Below, one piece after another: positions 43,448-53,730 of a DNA stretch of 64,000 nucleotides. The stretch comes from CAWCDJ01 sp963794265 (lineage in GTDB: Bacteria; Acidobacteriota; Terriglobia; Bryobacterales; Bryobacteraceae). The notes beneath the pieces were generated by a model, which worked only from the letters and a program-made list of their open reading frames with translations, did no database searches and was not told the DNA's origin. The stretch spans positions 620,001 through 684,000 of the forward strand of contig CAWCDJ010000003.1 of assembly GCA_963794265.1 (NCBI GenBank), read 5' to 3'. The position numbers and the translations under genes were made by a program. Positions within the stretch are counted from its first letter, which is position 1. Every line of letters begins with the position of its first letter.

Positions 43448-44656
43448 ATGTCTGCCCCCAAGAACGATTACTATGACACCCTCGGGGTGGGGCGCCAGTC
43501 TTCCGTGGACGATATTCGCAAGGCGTACCGGAAGCTGGCGCGCAGGTATCACCCGGATTTAAACCCCGGGGACAAGTCTGCCGAGGATCGGTTCAAGAGC
43601 GTCCAGGAGGCGTACGACGTCTTGAGCGATCCCAAGAAGCGCCAGATGTACGACCAGGTCGGCTTCTATTCGGAGAACGGCTTTGCGGGAGCGCCGGGCG
43701 GGGGCGCCGGGCAGGGCGCCAATCCCAACATGGATTTCGGCGGGTTCGATTTCTCGGAGTTTTTCTCCGGGGCGGGCGGTCGAGGGGGGCGCCGCACTGC
43801 CGGGGAGGCCCCGGGCGGCGCTCCGGGAGGCGCTGCTGGAGGCGCCGGCGGATTCCGCGATATCTTCTCCCAGTTTTTCGGGAGCCGGGGCGCAGCACCC
43901 GAGGCAGAGCCGGAAAAAGGCAACGATCTCGAGTACGTGATGGATATCGATTTCTGGCAGGCCATCAAGGGAACGCAAGCCCGCCTGAACATCAACCGTT
44001 ACGAGGTCTGCGGTACCTGCCATGGAACCGGGTCCACGGGAGGCGGCGAAGTGGTTTGTCCGCAGTGCAAGGGCACCGGCAACGTCACTCAGATGGCGGG
44101 CGCCATGCGGTTCAACCTCACTTGCCCGCGCTGCGGAGGTACCGGCAAACTGCGCAATGCCTGCCCCACCTGCGCCGGGGAAGGGCGCGTGACGCGAACC
44201 GAAAGCGTGGAAATCCGCATCCCGCCCGGCGCCCGCAACGGTTCCCGGCTGCGGGTCCCGGGAAAGGGGAACGCCGGCACGCACGGCGCGCCGCCGGGTG
44301 ATTTGTACATCACCACCAGGGTGGAAGATCACCCATTTTTCCATCGCGAAGGCGACGATATCGAAATCAAGGTGCCGGTAGCCGTATGGGAAGCGGCCCT
44401 GGGCTCGAAAGTGGAAGTGCCGACCATCGACGGGCGCACGCTGCTGAAAATCCCGCAGGGGACGCGCAACGGCCAGCGTTTCCGCATGCGGGAAAAAGGG
44501 GTTCTGAACGCGCGGACCGGGCAGCGCGGCGACCAGATTGTGGAGGTTGCGATCGAAGCGCCGGATCCGCGCGACGAGCGCACGCGCGAACTCCTCAAAG
44601 AGCTCGGGAAACTGCATCCGGAGGATCCGCGGGCCGAAGTTTGGTCTAAGATTTGA
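43448..44656 (+). CDS. dnaJ: Chaperone protein DnaJ
   Basis: 402 residues, full type I DnaJ. The J domain (about 6-72) contains HPD, followed by a Gly/Ala-rich region (about 78-150), four zinc motifs (CGTCHGTG, CPQCKGTG, CPRCGGTG and CPTCAGEG) and the substrate-binding C-terminal domains. It presents clients to DnaK and stimulates its ATPase. The Gly-rich linker is long and Ala/Pro-rich. The hspR gene starts 4 bp after its stop. Confidence 0.96.
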   Translation: MSAPKNDYYDTLGVGRQSSVDDIRKAYRKLARRYHPDLNPGDKSAEDRFKSVQEAYDVLSDPKKRQMYDQVGFYSENGFAGAPGGGAGQGANPNMDFGGFDFSEFFSGAGGRGGRRTAGEAPGGAPGGAAGGAGGFRDIFSQFFGSRGAAPEAEPEKGNDLEYVMDIDFWQAIKGTQARLNINRYEVCGTCHGTGSTGGGEVVCPQCKGTGNVTQMAGAMRFNLTCPRCGGTGKLRNACPTCAGEGRVTRTESVEIRIPPGARNGSRLRVPGKGNAGTHGAPPGDLYITTRVEDHPFFHREGDDIEIKVPVAVWEAALGSKVEVPTIDGRTLLKIPQGTRNGQRFRMREKGVLNARTGQRGDQIVEVAIEAPDPRDERTRELLKELGKLHPEDPRAEVWSKI

Positions 44657-44660
44657 GGAA

Positions 44661-45059
44661 ATGGCAAAGTCCAGGTCCAGAGCGGCGTACATGATTTCCG
44701 CGGTGGCGGAGCAGTACGGCATCCATCCACAGACACTGAGATTATATGAGCGGGAGGGGCTGCTCAAGCCTTCCCGCAGCGAAGGCAACACGCGGCTGTA
44801 CACCGATGACGACGTCGAGCGCCTGGAAGTCATCCTGCACCTGACGCGGGATCTGGGAGTGAATCTTGCGGGAGTCGAGATCATTCTCAACATGCGCGAG
44901 AAGATGGGCGAAATGCAGTCGCAGATCCAGGAGTTCATCGCAACCTTGAACCGCGAACTGGCCGACCGTACCGCCAGGCAGCCCGCAGCCGACACACGCA
45001 CCTGCCTCATCCCCGTAATTGACGCCAAGCCTCCTTCGAGTACCCGGCGCAACCGCTGA
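44661..45059 (+). CDS. hspR: MerR-family heat-shock repressor (HspR-like)
   Basis: 132 residues from ATG 44661. The N-terminal winged helix (about 10-70) reads YMISAVAEQYGIHPQTLRLY and then EREGLLKP, as in HspR; the coiled-coil region then contains HLTRDLGVNLAGVEIILNM. HspR binds HAIR repeats and represses dnaK operons, using DnaK as co-repressor. It closes the dnaK-dnaJ-hspR cluster (4-bp gap after dnaJ), and a HAIR-like site overlaps the dnaK promoter. Confidence 0.9.
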   Translation: MAKSRSRAAYMISAVAEQYGIHPQTLRLYEREGLLKPSRSEGNTRLYTDDDVERLEVILHLTRDLGVNLAGVEIILNMREKMGEMQSQIQEFIATLNRELADRTARQPAADTRTCLIPVIDAKPPSSTRRNR

Positions 45060-45095
45060 CCGGGCGCTGCGCCGCCGCGGTAAAATAGCAATTTC

Positions 45096-45800
45096 GTGTC
45101 TGCGCTGAAGACTGTTACCCTGGAATCGCCGGTTTCCGACCTCCGCAAAGCCACACTGGGCTTCACGGCGCCCTTTGCGCTGTATATTGCCGCGCTCGCC
45201 GTGGAACGCCTGATGGGCCTCTCGCCGGCGATTCTCTATCCGCTCCGTCTTTGCGCTGTTGTGGCCGCCCTCCTGATTTTCAGCCGGCCTTACCTCAACC
45301 TGCGCCAAGTCTTCCCAATTCGCAGCGTGCTGGTGGGCGTTGCCGTGTTCTTCCTGTGGATCGTCCCCGACCTGCTTCTCAACTACCGCCACGGCGTGCT
45401 GTTCGAGAATCCGCTGGTGGGGTCGGCCGCCAGCACCATCCCGGTGTGGCTCCGAACCAATCTGCCGTTCCTCGCGGTGCGGGTGGTCGGGGGCTCGTTG
45501 GTGGTTCCGATCCTGGAGGAGCTTTTCTGGCGGGGATGGCTCATGCGCTGGCTGGTGGACCAGAACTTCCTCAAAGTTCCGCTCGGTTCGTACGTGCGCT
45601 CCGCATTCTGGGTGGTGGCGATTCTGTTCGCCTCCGAACACGGGCCTTATTGGGAAGTAGGTTTGGCCGCTGGCATCATTTACAATTGGTGGGTGATCCG
45701 CACAAAAAGCCTGGCGGATTGCATCCTGGCGCACGCTACCACCAACGCGTGCCTGGCGGCTTATGTGCTGAGCACCGGTTCTTGGGGTTACTGGCTATAA
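45096..45800 (+). CDS. CPBP-family intramembrane metalloprotease
   Basis: 234 residues from GTG 45096, with about seven membrane segments. The motif EELFWRGW (Glu141, Glu142, Arg146), His182 in SEHG and His213 in LAHATTN are the metal and catalytic residues of CAAX-protease/bacteriocin-processing (CPBP) enzymes; the layout resembles the PEP-CTERM/exosortase-associated CAAX-related group. No exosortase gene is in the window. It may process membrane or secreted peptides; the substrate is unknown. Confidence 0.8.
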   Translation: MSALKTVTLESPVSDLRKATLGFTAPFALYIAALAVERLMGLSPAILYPLRLCAVVAALLIFSRPYLNLRQVFPIRSVLVGVAVFFLWIVPDLLLNYRHGVLFENPLVGSAASTIPVWLRTNLPFLAVRVVGGSLVVPILEELFWRGWLMRWLVDQNFLKVPLGSYVRSAFWVVAILFASEHGPYWEVGLAAGIIYNWWVIRTKSLADCILAHATTNACLAAYVLSTGSWGYWL

Positions 45801-45868
45801 CCGGATTTCTACCGGCCGCGTCTTTAACAGTGACAGGTGTCCAGAAGCATTTCCTTCTCCCCTGTCTC

Positions 45869-45912
45869 GGGCTCCGGTGACGCGGCACGTCGGGCCCCGC
45901 GTTCCGGAGCCC
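45869..45912. terminator. Long bidirectional hairpin after the CPBP gene
   Basis: GGGCTCCGG (45869-45877) and CCGGAGCCC (45904-45912) are perfect inverted 9-bp arms, with an inner pair ACGCGG/CCGCGT. A T-rich tail (TTCG) follows. It separates the protease from the ABC-F gene. Confidence 0.65.
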
Positions 45913-45962
45913 TTCGTTCGCAAGGACACCCCGCCGCCGGGTAGAATGAGCTTTAGCTCTCC

Positions 45963-47897
<1,935 letters not shown>

Positions 47898-47909
47898 CCC
47901 CCGACGCTG

Positions 47910-48131
47910 CTATTCCTGAACCGGCATCTGCTGGTCGATCTCCCGCCACGCGCTGATCTTCAGACGGCGGCACACCCAGCATAGGGGCTCAGCCCCTAAA
48001 TCCGTCGTCTCGCCTCCGCAGACCCCGCACTTCGTCAATTTCTTCAGGTTGTCAGCGGAAACGGACCGCTTCGCCTCTTCCAGCATCCCTGCCGGTATCA
48101 CGGGCTCCGGTTTTGTTCCCTTACGTTTCAT
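47910..48131 (-). CDS. Small zinc-ribbon protein A
   Basis: 73 residues. CGVCGGETTDLGAEPLCWVC, cut as CGVC and CWVC, forms a two-knuckle zinc ribbon (about 35-54). The N-terminus is basic (KRKGTKPEP) and the C-terminus acidic. It converges with the ABC-F gene, whose stop is 12 bp away. Such proteins often bind nucleic acid or serve as metal stores; no family name is recognised. Confidence 0.6.
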   Translation of the reverse strand: MKRKGTKPEPVIPAGMLEEAKRSVSADNLKKLTKCGVCGGETTDLGAEPLCWVCRRLKISAWREIDQQMPVQE

Positions 48132-48204
48132 TCAGTGCCTAACTCCACTATGGCACACACGCTGCCTGCCGGACCACTTCCCTACCGGGGTAATGGAACT
48201 ACCG

Positions 48205-48387
48205 TTACGCCGCTTCGGGAACTTGGATCACTACCGCCACATCCAGCGAAGACCCACAGCGGGGACACCGCTGCCCCTTCGCGACCCGGGGATATTTTCC
48301 TTTCAGGTCGATGTCGGCGGGTACAGTGTGTGTACAAATTGGACAGTGAACCTGCCCTTTAAAACGATTCTCAATGAGTGCACTCAT
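48205..48387 (-). CDS. Small zinc-ribbon protein B
   Basis: 60 residues with CPIC (about 15-18) and CPRC (about 41-44). The spacing of 22 residues between the pairs fits a zinc ribbon. The ATG is inside a perfect palindrome. It is upstream of zinc-ribbon protein A on the same strand (73-bp gap), so the two may be co-transcribed. Confidence 0.6.
   Translation of the reverse strand: MSALIENRFKGQVHCPICTHTVPADIDLKGKYPRVAKGQRCPRCGSSLDVAVVIQVPEAA
48374..48387. promoter_or_regulatory. Perfect palindrome containing the start codon
   Basis: ATGAGTGCACTCAT is a 14-bp perfect palindrome at the start of the minus-strand zinc-ribbon gene B. A plus-strand ATG is also formed, but the DUF3467 gene is better started at 48557. 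Confidence 0.45.
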
Positions 48388-48556
48388 GACTGATTCGCCT
48401 CACTTCATCGGACGCAGTTTGCATGGCACGGGTTGTACCAAATTCGTAAAGATTCTTGATCGATCCGGTGAGCCAGAGTACCAGCGGAGCGCAGGGGCGC
48501 GCACAAGCGATTCGGGAGCGGCTCCCGCGCGCAGCCTGAATGCTACCCTGATAACT

Positions 48557-48850
48557 ATGACTCAGCCGCCCGCTCCCAAGATCCAGTTGTCGCAGACGCC
48601 CGACTACCGGGAGAATTATGCCAACAGCGTTCAGGTGCGCGTCAATCTGTGGGACTTCCTGCTGCTGTTTGGCCGGGTGAATCAGACAGCCCCCGAAAGC
48701 GTGGCGATTCAGAATTTTCAGGGGATTTACGTGAGCCCCCAGCAGGCCAAGGCTTTGCTGAACGTGCTGCAACAGAACGTGACCCAATACGAAACCGCTT
48801 TTGGCGAGATCCGGCTGGAGCCCCAAAATGCGGGGGGCATCGTGCAGTAA
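48557..48850 (+). CDS. DUF3467-family protein
   Basis: 97 residues from ATG 48557; the longer frame would add 61 residues that carry no domain. YANSVQVRVNLWDFLLLFGR and the later YVSPQQAKALLNVLQQNV match DUF3467, a small domain of unknown function common in bacteria and archaea. No ribosome-binding site is clear. It precedes the GT83-like gene by 8 bp, so the two may be transcribed together. Confidence 0.65.
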   Translation: MTQPPAPKIQLSQTPDYRENYANSVQVRVNLWDFLLLFGRVNQTAPESVAIQNFQGIYVSPQQAKALLNVLQQNVTQYETAFGEIRLEPQNAGGIVQ

Positions 48851-48858
48851 CGTCATTT

Positions 48859-50376
48859 ATGCCTGCCGGCGCGGGGAGAAGCACGCAAGGCCGCGTGGCG
48901 GATGCCGCCATCCTGTTCTCCGCTTGCGCCGCGGCGATGTTCGCCTCTCATTTCCGGTTGCTGGGGCTGCCCTACTTCTGGGATGAGGCGGGCCAGTTCA
49001 TTCCACAGGCTCTCGACCTGTTCCATCAAGGCTCCTGGGTTCCTCATTCGGCGCTTCCGAATATCCATCCACCGCTGGTCACGGCCTTTGTCGCGGCTGT
49101 CTGGAAGCTGGCCGGCTGCCACCCAGCCGTAAGCCGCGCGGCCATGCTGTTGGCCGCTTCGGGCGGGTTGGCGGCCGCCTTTCTGCTGGCGCTAAAGTTG
49201 GCCGGGGGCGCGGTGCGGACGGCGCTTCTGGCGGCCGGCATGTTGTTGGTTTCCCCGCTATTCTTCGCGCAAAGCATGCTGGTTCAGTTGGATGCTCCCG
49301 CCATGCTGATGGCGACCCTGGCGCTGCTGTTATTTCTCGAAGAGCGGATGGCGCTCTCCGCCGCGGCGTGCGTCGTTCTGGTGCTGGTGAAAGAAACCGG
49401 CCTGGCGGTGCCGGCGGTTCTTGGCCTCTGGCTGGCCTGGGAGCGTCGATGGAAAGACGCGCTGCTGTTCGCTGTTCCGGGCGCGGCCCTGCTGGCGTGG
49501 GTCGCCGTGCTCTACCGGCAGGCCGGTTTCTGGGCAGGTAACCCCGGGTTCCTCGAATACAACCTCTATTACCCGCTCGACCCCGTCCGCCTGGGCCTGG
49601 CGGCGGCGCGGCGTGTGTACTTTCTGTGCTTCGCCGACCTGCGGTGGGTGGGATGGGCGGCCATCCTGTACGGTTGGAAGAGGCGCGGGATGTTTCGGAC
49701 GCGCGCCTGGCGGGTGGTGTTCCTGGCATCCGCCGCGCAGGCAGCGTTGGTTACGGTTCTGGGGGGAGCCGTCCTCGAGCGCTACCTGCTGCCGGTGCTG
49801 CCGGTGGTTTACGCGGCCATTGCCGCCGGGGTGGAAGCGCTGCCCCGAAAGGCGGAAGCGGCGGCCGTGCTGGCGCTGCTGGCGGGCCTGGGCATCAATA
49901 ATTTCGTGAACCCTCCGTACCCGTTTCCGTACGAGAACAACCTGGCTTTCGTCGACTTTCTGAAACTTCAATCGGATGCCGCCGGATACCTGGAGAGCCG
50001 CCATCTGACCGGCGGCATTTATACGATCTGGCCGCTTTCCGCCGAATTGACCCGGCCGCCGTTAGGGTTTGTCTCGCGCCCCATGGCCGTTCGGACGCTG
50101 CCCGATCTTTCGCCGGCTGAACTTCGGCGTGTGGAGTGGAGCCGTGTCCACGTGCTGATCGCCTATTCCCGCGACTGGAATCCCGGGTTCAACCTGATCG
50201 AATGGAAGCCCGTGCGCACGCTCTTTCGGGACTGCTGCGGCTACCACCCGGCGGCCGGGCCGCGGCAACTGCGGGCTGGCGTCCCGTTTCCTCCGTGTGC
50301 ACGATTTACACGCCACGGCCAGTGGCTGGAAATCTATGTGAATCCGGCGCCCACGCTCCGGTCGTCAGTGCGCTGA
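48859..50376 (+). CDS. Membrane glycosyltransferase, GT83/PMT-like
   Basis: 505 residues from ATG 48859, with about ten membrane segments. The first loop contains the catalytic-type Asp-Glu in YFWDEAGQF (about 40-48), and the following IHPPLVTAFVA is shared with ArnT/PMT enzymes. Such proteins transfer sugars from a polyprenyl-phosphate carrier to lipid or protein on the outer face of the inner membrane. The donor and acceptor are unknown. The end overlaps a convergent small gene by 12 bp. Confidence 0.78.
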   Translation: MPAGAGRSTQGRVADAAILFSACAAAMFASHFRLLGLPYFWDEAGQFIPQALDLFHQGSWVPHSALPNIHPPLVTAFVAAVWKLAGCHPAVSRAAMLLAASGGLAAAFLLALKLAGGAVRTALLAAGMLLVSPLFFAQSMLVQLDAPAMLMATLALLLFLEERMALSAAACVVLVLVKETGLAVPAVLGLWLAWERRWKDALLFAVPGAALLAWVAVLYRQAGFWAGNPGFLEYNLYYPLDPVRLGLAAARRVYFLCFADLRWVGWAAILYGWKRRGMFRTRAWRVVFLASAAQAALVTVLGGAVLERYLLPVLPVVYAAIAAGVEALPRKAEAAAVLALLAGLGINNFVNPPYPFPYENNLAFVDFLKLQSDAAGYLESRHLTGGIYTIWPLSAELTRPPLGFVSRPMAVRTLPDLSPAELRRVEWSRVHVLIAYSRDWNPGFNLIEWKPVRTLFRDCCGYHPAAGPRQLRAGVPFPPCARFTRHGQWLEIYVNPAPTLRSSVR

Positions 50377-50673
50377 TTCGAGGCGGCGCGGTTGGTCCGC
50401 GGCGAAGCCGAACAACCCGGTGTGGCTGAGGTACTCCTGCACCAGAATCAGTTTGTGGTCGAGGTCGGAAGCCGGGCCGTCGCCCCACCCCGGAACGGCC
50501 TCGACGCGGGGCGGCACTCCGCATCCGGCATGCGTCTCGACGATCCAGCTTCCGAAGAACCCGGCGATGAATTGCAGTTCGTCGAAAGAGAGGCCGCCCA
50601 GAAAGCGGCGCGCCCTGGGGCGCAAAGACGTCTCGGCACACGCCGCCAGCGCGGCTACCAGCGACTTTCGCAC
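50365..50673 (-). CDS. Hypothetical 102-residue protein
   Basis: Starts at GTG 50673, supported by AGGAG seven bases upstream. The sequence is soluble, with a region LSFDELQFIAGFFGSWIVE and a Gly/Pro-rich middle. No signal peptide or known domain is recognised. It overlaps the convergent GT83-like gene by 12 bp. The good ribosome-binding site argues that it is real. Confidence 0.55.
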   Translation of the reverse strand: MRKSLVAALAACAETSLRPRARRFLGGLSFDELQFIAGFFGSWIVETHAGCGVPPRVEAVPGWGDGPASDLDHKLILVQEYLSHTGLFGFAADQPRRLESAH

Positions 50674-50799
50674 GACCGGACTCCTGTCGGTGAGGCAACC
50701 ATACTAACTCTGTAAAAATGATCTGAGCCGTATTATTACGGAAACGGCTACCGTCTGCAAGGGGCACGGGGTGCGCAGGGGACCGGGGGAAGGGCGGGT

Positions 50800-50949
50800 T
50801 CAGATCCGCCCCATCAGCAGCAGAATGACTAGAATCAGCACCACCAGGCCGATGCCGGCGCTCGGATAGTATCCCCATCCGCGGCTGTAAGGCCAAGCCG
50901 GAGCCGCTGCGAACAGAATCACTATCAGTAGAATAAGCAACAAAAGCAT
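50800..50949 (-). CDS. DUF3309-family small membrane protein
   Basis: 49 residues: a hydrophobic helix (LLLLILLIVILF), a Trp/Tyr-rich loop (PAWPYSRGWGYYPS) and a second helix. This pattern is that of DUF3309 proteins, which are often linked to stress. It is far shorter than the frame that contains it. It lies 59 bp downstream of the alcohol dehydrogenase gene end. Function unknown. Confidence 0.65.
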   Translation of the reverse strand: MLLLLILLIVILFAAAPAWPYSRGWGYYPSAGIGLVVLILVILLLMGRI

Positions 50950-51008
50950 GAGTCGTTGCCTCCCGCACGGTAACTGCAAGCGACCACCCCTTGTGCGGGA
51001 GCATACTC

Positions 51009-52178
51009 TCAGTTCGGCTGCATCACCACCTTCACGCAGCGGTCTTCGTGCCGTGCGAACATCCGGTACGCCTCGGCCGCGCGGTCGATCGGGAAGCGGT
51101 GGGTGATCAAAAAGCTCGGATCGATCTCGCCTCGACGGATCCGTTCGAGCAGTGGCTTCATGTACCGGATCATGTGAGTCTGGCCCATTTTGAACGTCAG
51201 CCCCTTGCCAAAGGCGGCGCCCATGGGGAATCGGTCGATGACGCCGCCGTAGACGCCGGGTATCGAAATAGTGCCGCCCTTGCGGCAGGCGTGGATGGTC
51301 TGGCGAAGCACCGCGGAACGGTCCGCCTCCATCCCGACCGCCTGCATGGCGCGGTCGTAGAGCGCGTCGATCGACGCACCGTGGGCTTCCATGCCGACGG
51401 CGTCGATGCAGGCATCGGGACCGCGGCCGCCGGTAAGCTCGTTCAGGCGCTCCAGCACCTCCCACTCCCCGGTGTCGATGGTTTCCGCGCGGCCCCGGCG
51501 CGCCATCTCGAGGCGCTCCGGCACGCCGTCAATCGCAATCACCCGCTCGGCTCCCAACAGGAAAGCGCTGCGGATGGCGAACTGCCCTACCGGTCCGCAA
51601 CCCCACACCGCGATGATGTGCCCGGGCTGAATATCGCAGTTCTCCGCCGCCTGGAAGCCCGTCGGAAAGATATCGGAAAGGAACAGAACCTGGTCGTCGC
51701 GCAAGCCCTCGGGAATTTTCAGCGGACCCACGTCGGCGAACGGCACGCGCGCGTACTGCGCCTGGCCGCCGGCGAATCCGCCGAAGAGGTGGGAATAGCC
51801 GAAAAGCCCGGCGGTGCTTGCCCCGAACGCCTTCTCGCACTGGGTGGAATTCGGGTTACTGTTGTCGCACAGGGACCAGAGCCCCTTCTTGCAGTAGAAG
51901 CAGCGGCCGCAGCAGATCGTGGCCGGCACCACCACCCGGTCGCCGGCTTTCAGGTTGCGAACGTCGCGGCCGACCTCCACTACCTCGCCCATGAACTCAT
52001 GACCGAGAATGTCCCCCTTTTCCATGCCGGGAATGTAGCCGCCGTAGAGATGCAGGTCGGAGCCGCAGATCGCGGTCAGGTTGATTTTGACGATGGCATC
52101 GCCGTGGTTCAGGATGGCCGGTTCCGGAACGGTTTCCGTGCGCACATCGTGCGCTCCATACCAGCAGACTGCTTTCAT
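51009..52178 (-). CDS. Zinc-dependent alcohol dehydrogenase, formaldehyde-dismutase-like
   Basis: 389 residues from ATG 52178 with GGAGGAA upstream. Cys in AICGSDLHLYGG and the HEFMG motif bind the catalytic zinc, four Cys in the CCGRCFYCKKGLWSLC region (about 98-113) bind the structural zinc, and VWGCGPVGQ is the NAD-binding turn. The closest known relatives are glutathione-independent formaldehyde dehydrogenases and dismutases. It may detoxify aldehydes. It sits with PfpI- and SRPBCC-family genes in a stress-like block. Confidence 0.85.
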   Translation of the reverse strand: MKAVCWYGAHDVRTETVPEPAILNHGDAIVKINLTAICGSDLHLYGGYIPGMEKGDILGHEFMGEVVEVGRDVRNLKAGDRVVVPATICCGRCFYCKKGLWSLCDNSNPNSTQCEKAFGASTAGLFGYSHLFGGFAGGQAQYARVPFADVGPLKIPEGLRDDQVLFLSDIFPTGFQAAENCDIQPGHIIAVWGCGPVGQFAIRSAFLLGAERVIAIDGVPERLEMARRGRAETIDTGEWEVLERLNELTGGRGPDACIDAVGMEAHGASIDALYDRAMQAVGMEADRSAVLRQTIHACRKGGTISIPGVYGGVIDRFPMGAAFGKGLTFKMGQTHMIRYMKPLLERIRRGEIDPSFLITHRFPIDRAAEAYRMFARHEDRCVKVVMQPN

Positions 52179-52213
52179 GCTTCCTCCCTGGGGCAGGCCG
52201 GGGCCGCCCCTGC

Positions 52214-53023
52214 TTACAAGCGGTAGGCCGGCGAATCGCTGGCCGGGAACGACTCCTCGGAGGCCACGTCGACGGTGTCTTCGCCGCGGCGCACCGGCTG
52301 CCTGCGTCCGGAAGCCTGGCCTTCGGTGGTGAGGATCTCGCCGATTTCCAGGATCTGCTTCAGGCGGTGCAGGTCCTCTCGCAATTTGAGGCCGGGCTCG
52401 TCTCCCAGCAATTGCGCCACCGCCGCTCCCAGGATTCCGGCGGGTGGATTGTATTGCAGTTCGACGCTCACCTCGGTTCCGCGTCCGCCGGGGGCATCGC
52501 GGAACAGCACGGTGCCGGCGCTCTGCACATCGCACCCCGGCAGGGTGCGCCAGGCGATCCGCTCGTCCGGGACTTCGTTGTGCACCACGGCGTCCCACTC
52601 CACGCGCCGCCCGGCCGGTCCGCGGACCACCCAGTGCGAGCGGTTGCCTTCGAGGTCGCGGACCGATTCCACATGTTTCATAAATCGCGGCAGGTTTTGC
52701 AGGTTGCGGAAGTAGCGGTAGACTTCGCTTCGCGGCTTTTCGATGGTGGTGGCCTCATCCACCCGAATTCCCAACTCATAGGGCACGCTGATCGATTGTC
52801 CCTGCCCCAGGGGAGCCGTGCGGATGCCGATCCCCTCGTAGAAGTAGGAGTGGCCCGTAAGGCCCCGGCGCAGCAGTTCGCCGCCGGCGGCCCCCAGAAA
52901 CAGCCCGGCAGGGCCGCGCTTCTTAATTCCAGCGGCGGCCAGAATGCCGCCCCCGATGGCCGACACGATTCGCTCGGCCTGCGTGATGTTCACGGCACGA
53001 GTACGATGTGGAATCACTCGCAT
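52214..53023 (-). CDS. SRPBCC-fold protein with N-terminal helical segment
   Basis: 269 residues. About 10-55 is a Gly-rich hydrophobic segment (SAIGGGILAAAGIKKR) like a short membrane or YgaP-type domain, then an SRPBCC (START/cyclase) fold (about 80-230; VYRYFRNLQNLPRFM). The tail is EDTVDVASEESFPASDSPAY, a C-terminal motif shared by many stress proteins of unknown role. It could bind lipid or polyketide-like ligands. It is co-directional with the dehydrogenase and lies 36 bp upstream of it. Confidence 0.72.
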   Translation of the reverse strand: MRVIPHRTRAVNITQAERIVSAIGGGILAAAGIKKRGPAGLFLGAAGGELLRRGLTGHSYFYEGIGIRTAPLGQGQSISVPYELGIRVDEATTIEKPRSEVYRYFRNLQNLPRFMKHVESVRDLEGNRSHWVVRGPAGRRVEWDAVVHNEVPDERIAWRTLPGCDVQSAGTVLFRDAPGGRGTEVSVELQYNPPAGILGAAVAQLLGDEPGLKLREDLHRLKQILEIGEILTTEGQASGRRQPVRRGEDTVDVASEESFPASDSPAYRL

Positions 53024-53155
53024 GAGATCGATCTCCCTGTGGCCCGGTAGCCTGTTCCAACCATAAACCCGGAAGCGGCATGCCGGCCGCGGGTCCGGGT
53101 GCGAACGCAGACGAAAATCGCGCGAAAAATGAGGGAATCGGAACGTTGGCTCCGA

Positions 53156-53713
53156 TTACGGCCGGACTCCCTCCGGGATCCGGGAAAACAGCGCGAGCAT
53201 CTCCCGGTTGAGCGTGGGAATATCCTGCGGACCGCGGCTGGTAATGAAGTTCCCGTCCACAACCACCTCGCGATCGAGCCACTCGGCCCCGGCGTTCCGG
53301 AGATCGTCCTGGATGGTCGGCCAACTGGTCAACTTCCGGCCGCGCACCAGGTCCGCGGAAATCAGTTCCCACGGGGCATGACAGATGGCGGCGATCGGTT
53401 TGCCGGCCCCATCCATCTCCCTCAGGAACTGCCGGATCCGCGGTTCCACCCGCGCAGTGTCGGCATTCCAGGCTCCGCCCGGCAGAAACACGGCGTCGTA
53501 ATCGCCGGCGCGCGCTTCATCGAGCGTGCGGTCCACTTTCACTTTTCCGGTTTTGTCGCAGGAGCGGAAGCCCTGGATTTGGCCGTTCTTTTTGGAGACG
53601 ACATCGACTTTGGCACCGGCTTCCAAGAGGGCTTTCCTGGGTTCGGTCAGCTCACACTCTTCGAAGCCGTCCAGGGCCAGAATGGCGACGCGAAGCTGTT
53701 GCAAATCAGGCAT
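53156..53713 (-). CDS. DJ-1/PfpI-family protein
   Basis: 185 residues from ATG 53713, which has GGGAGGTG upstream; ATG 53734 would add seven residues. The nucleophile elbow is AICHAPW, with Cys near 106, and the preceding FLPGG is typical. Members of this family act as glyoxalase III or deglycase-like enzymes, chaperones or (rarely) proteases. The context (aldehyde dehydrogenase, SRPBCC, DUF3309) fits carbonyl stress. It lies about 130 bp upstream of the SRPBCC gene. Confidence 0.82.
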   Translation of the reverse strand: MPDLQQLRVAILALDGFEECELTEPRKALLEAGAKVDVVSKKNGQIQGFRSCDKTGKVKVDRTLDEARAGDYDAVFLPGGAWNADTARVEPRIRQFLREMDGAGKPIAAICHAPWELISADLVRGRKLTSWPTIQDDLRNAGAEWLDREVVVDGNFITSRGPQDIPTLNREMLALFSRIPEGVRP

Positions 53714-53730
53714 GATTTTCACCTCCCGTT

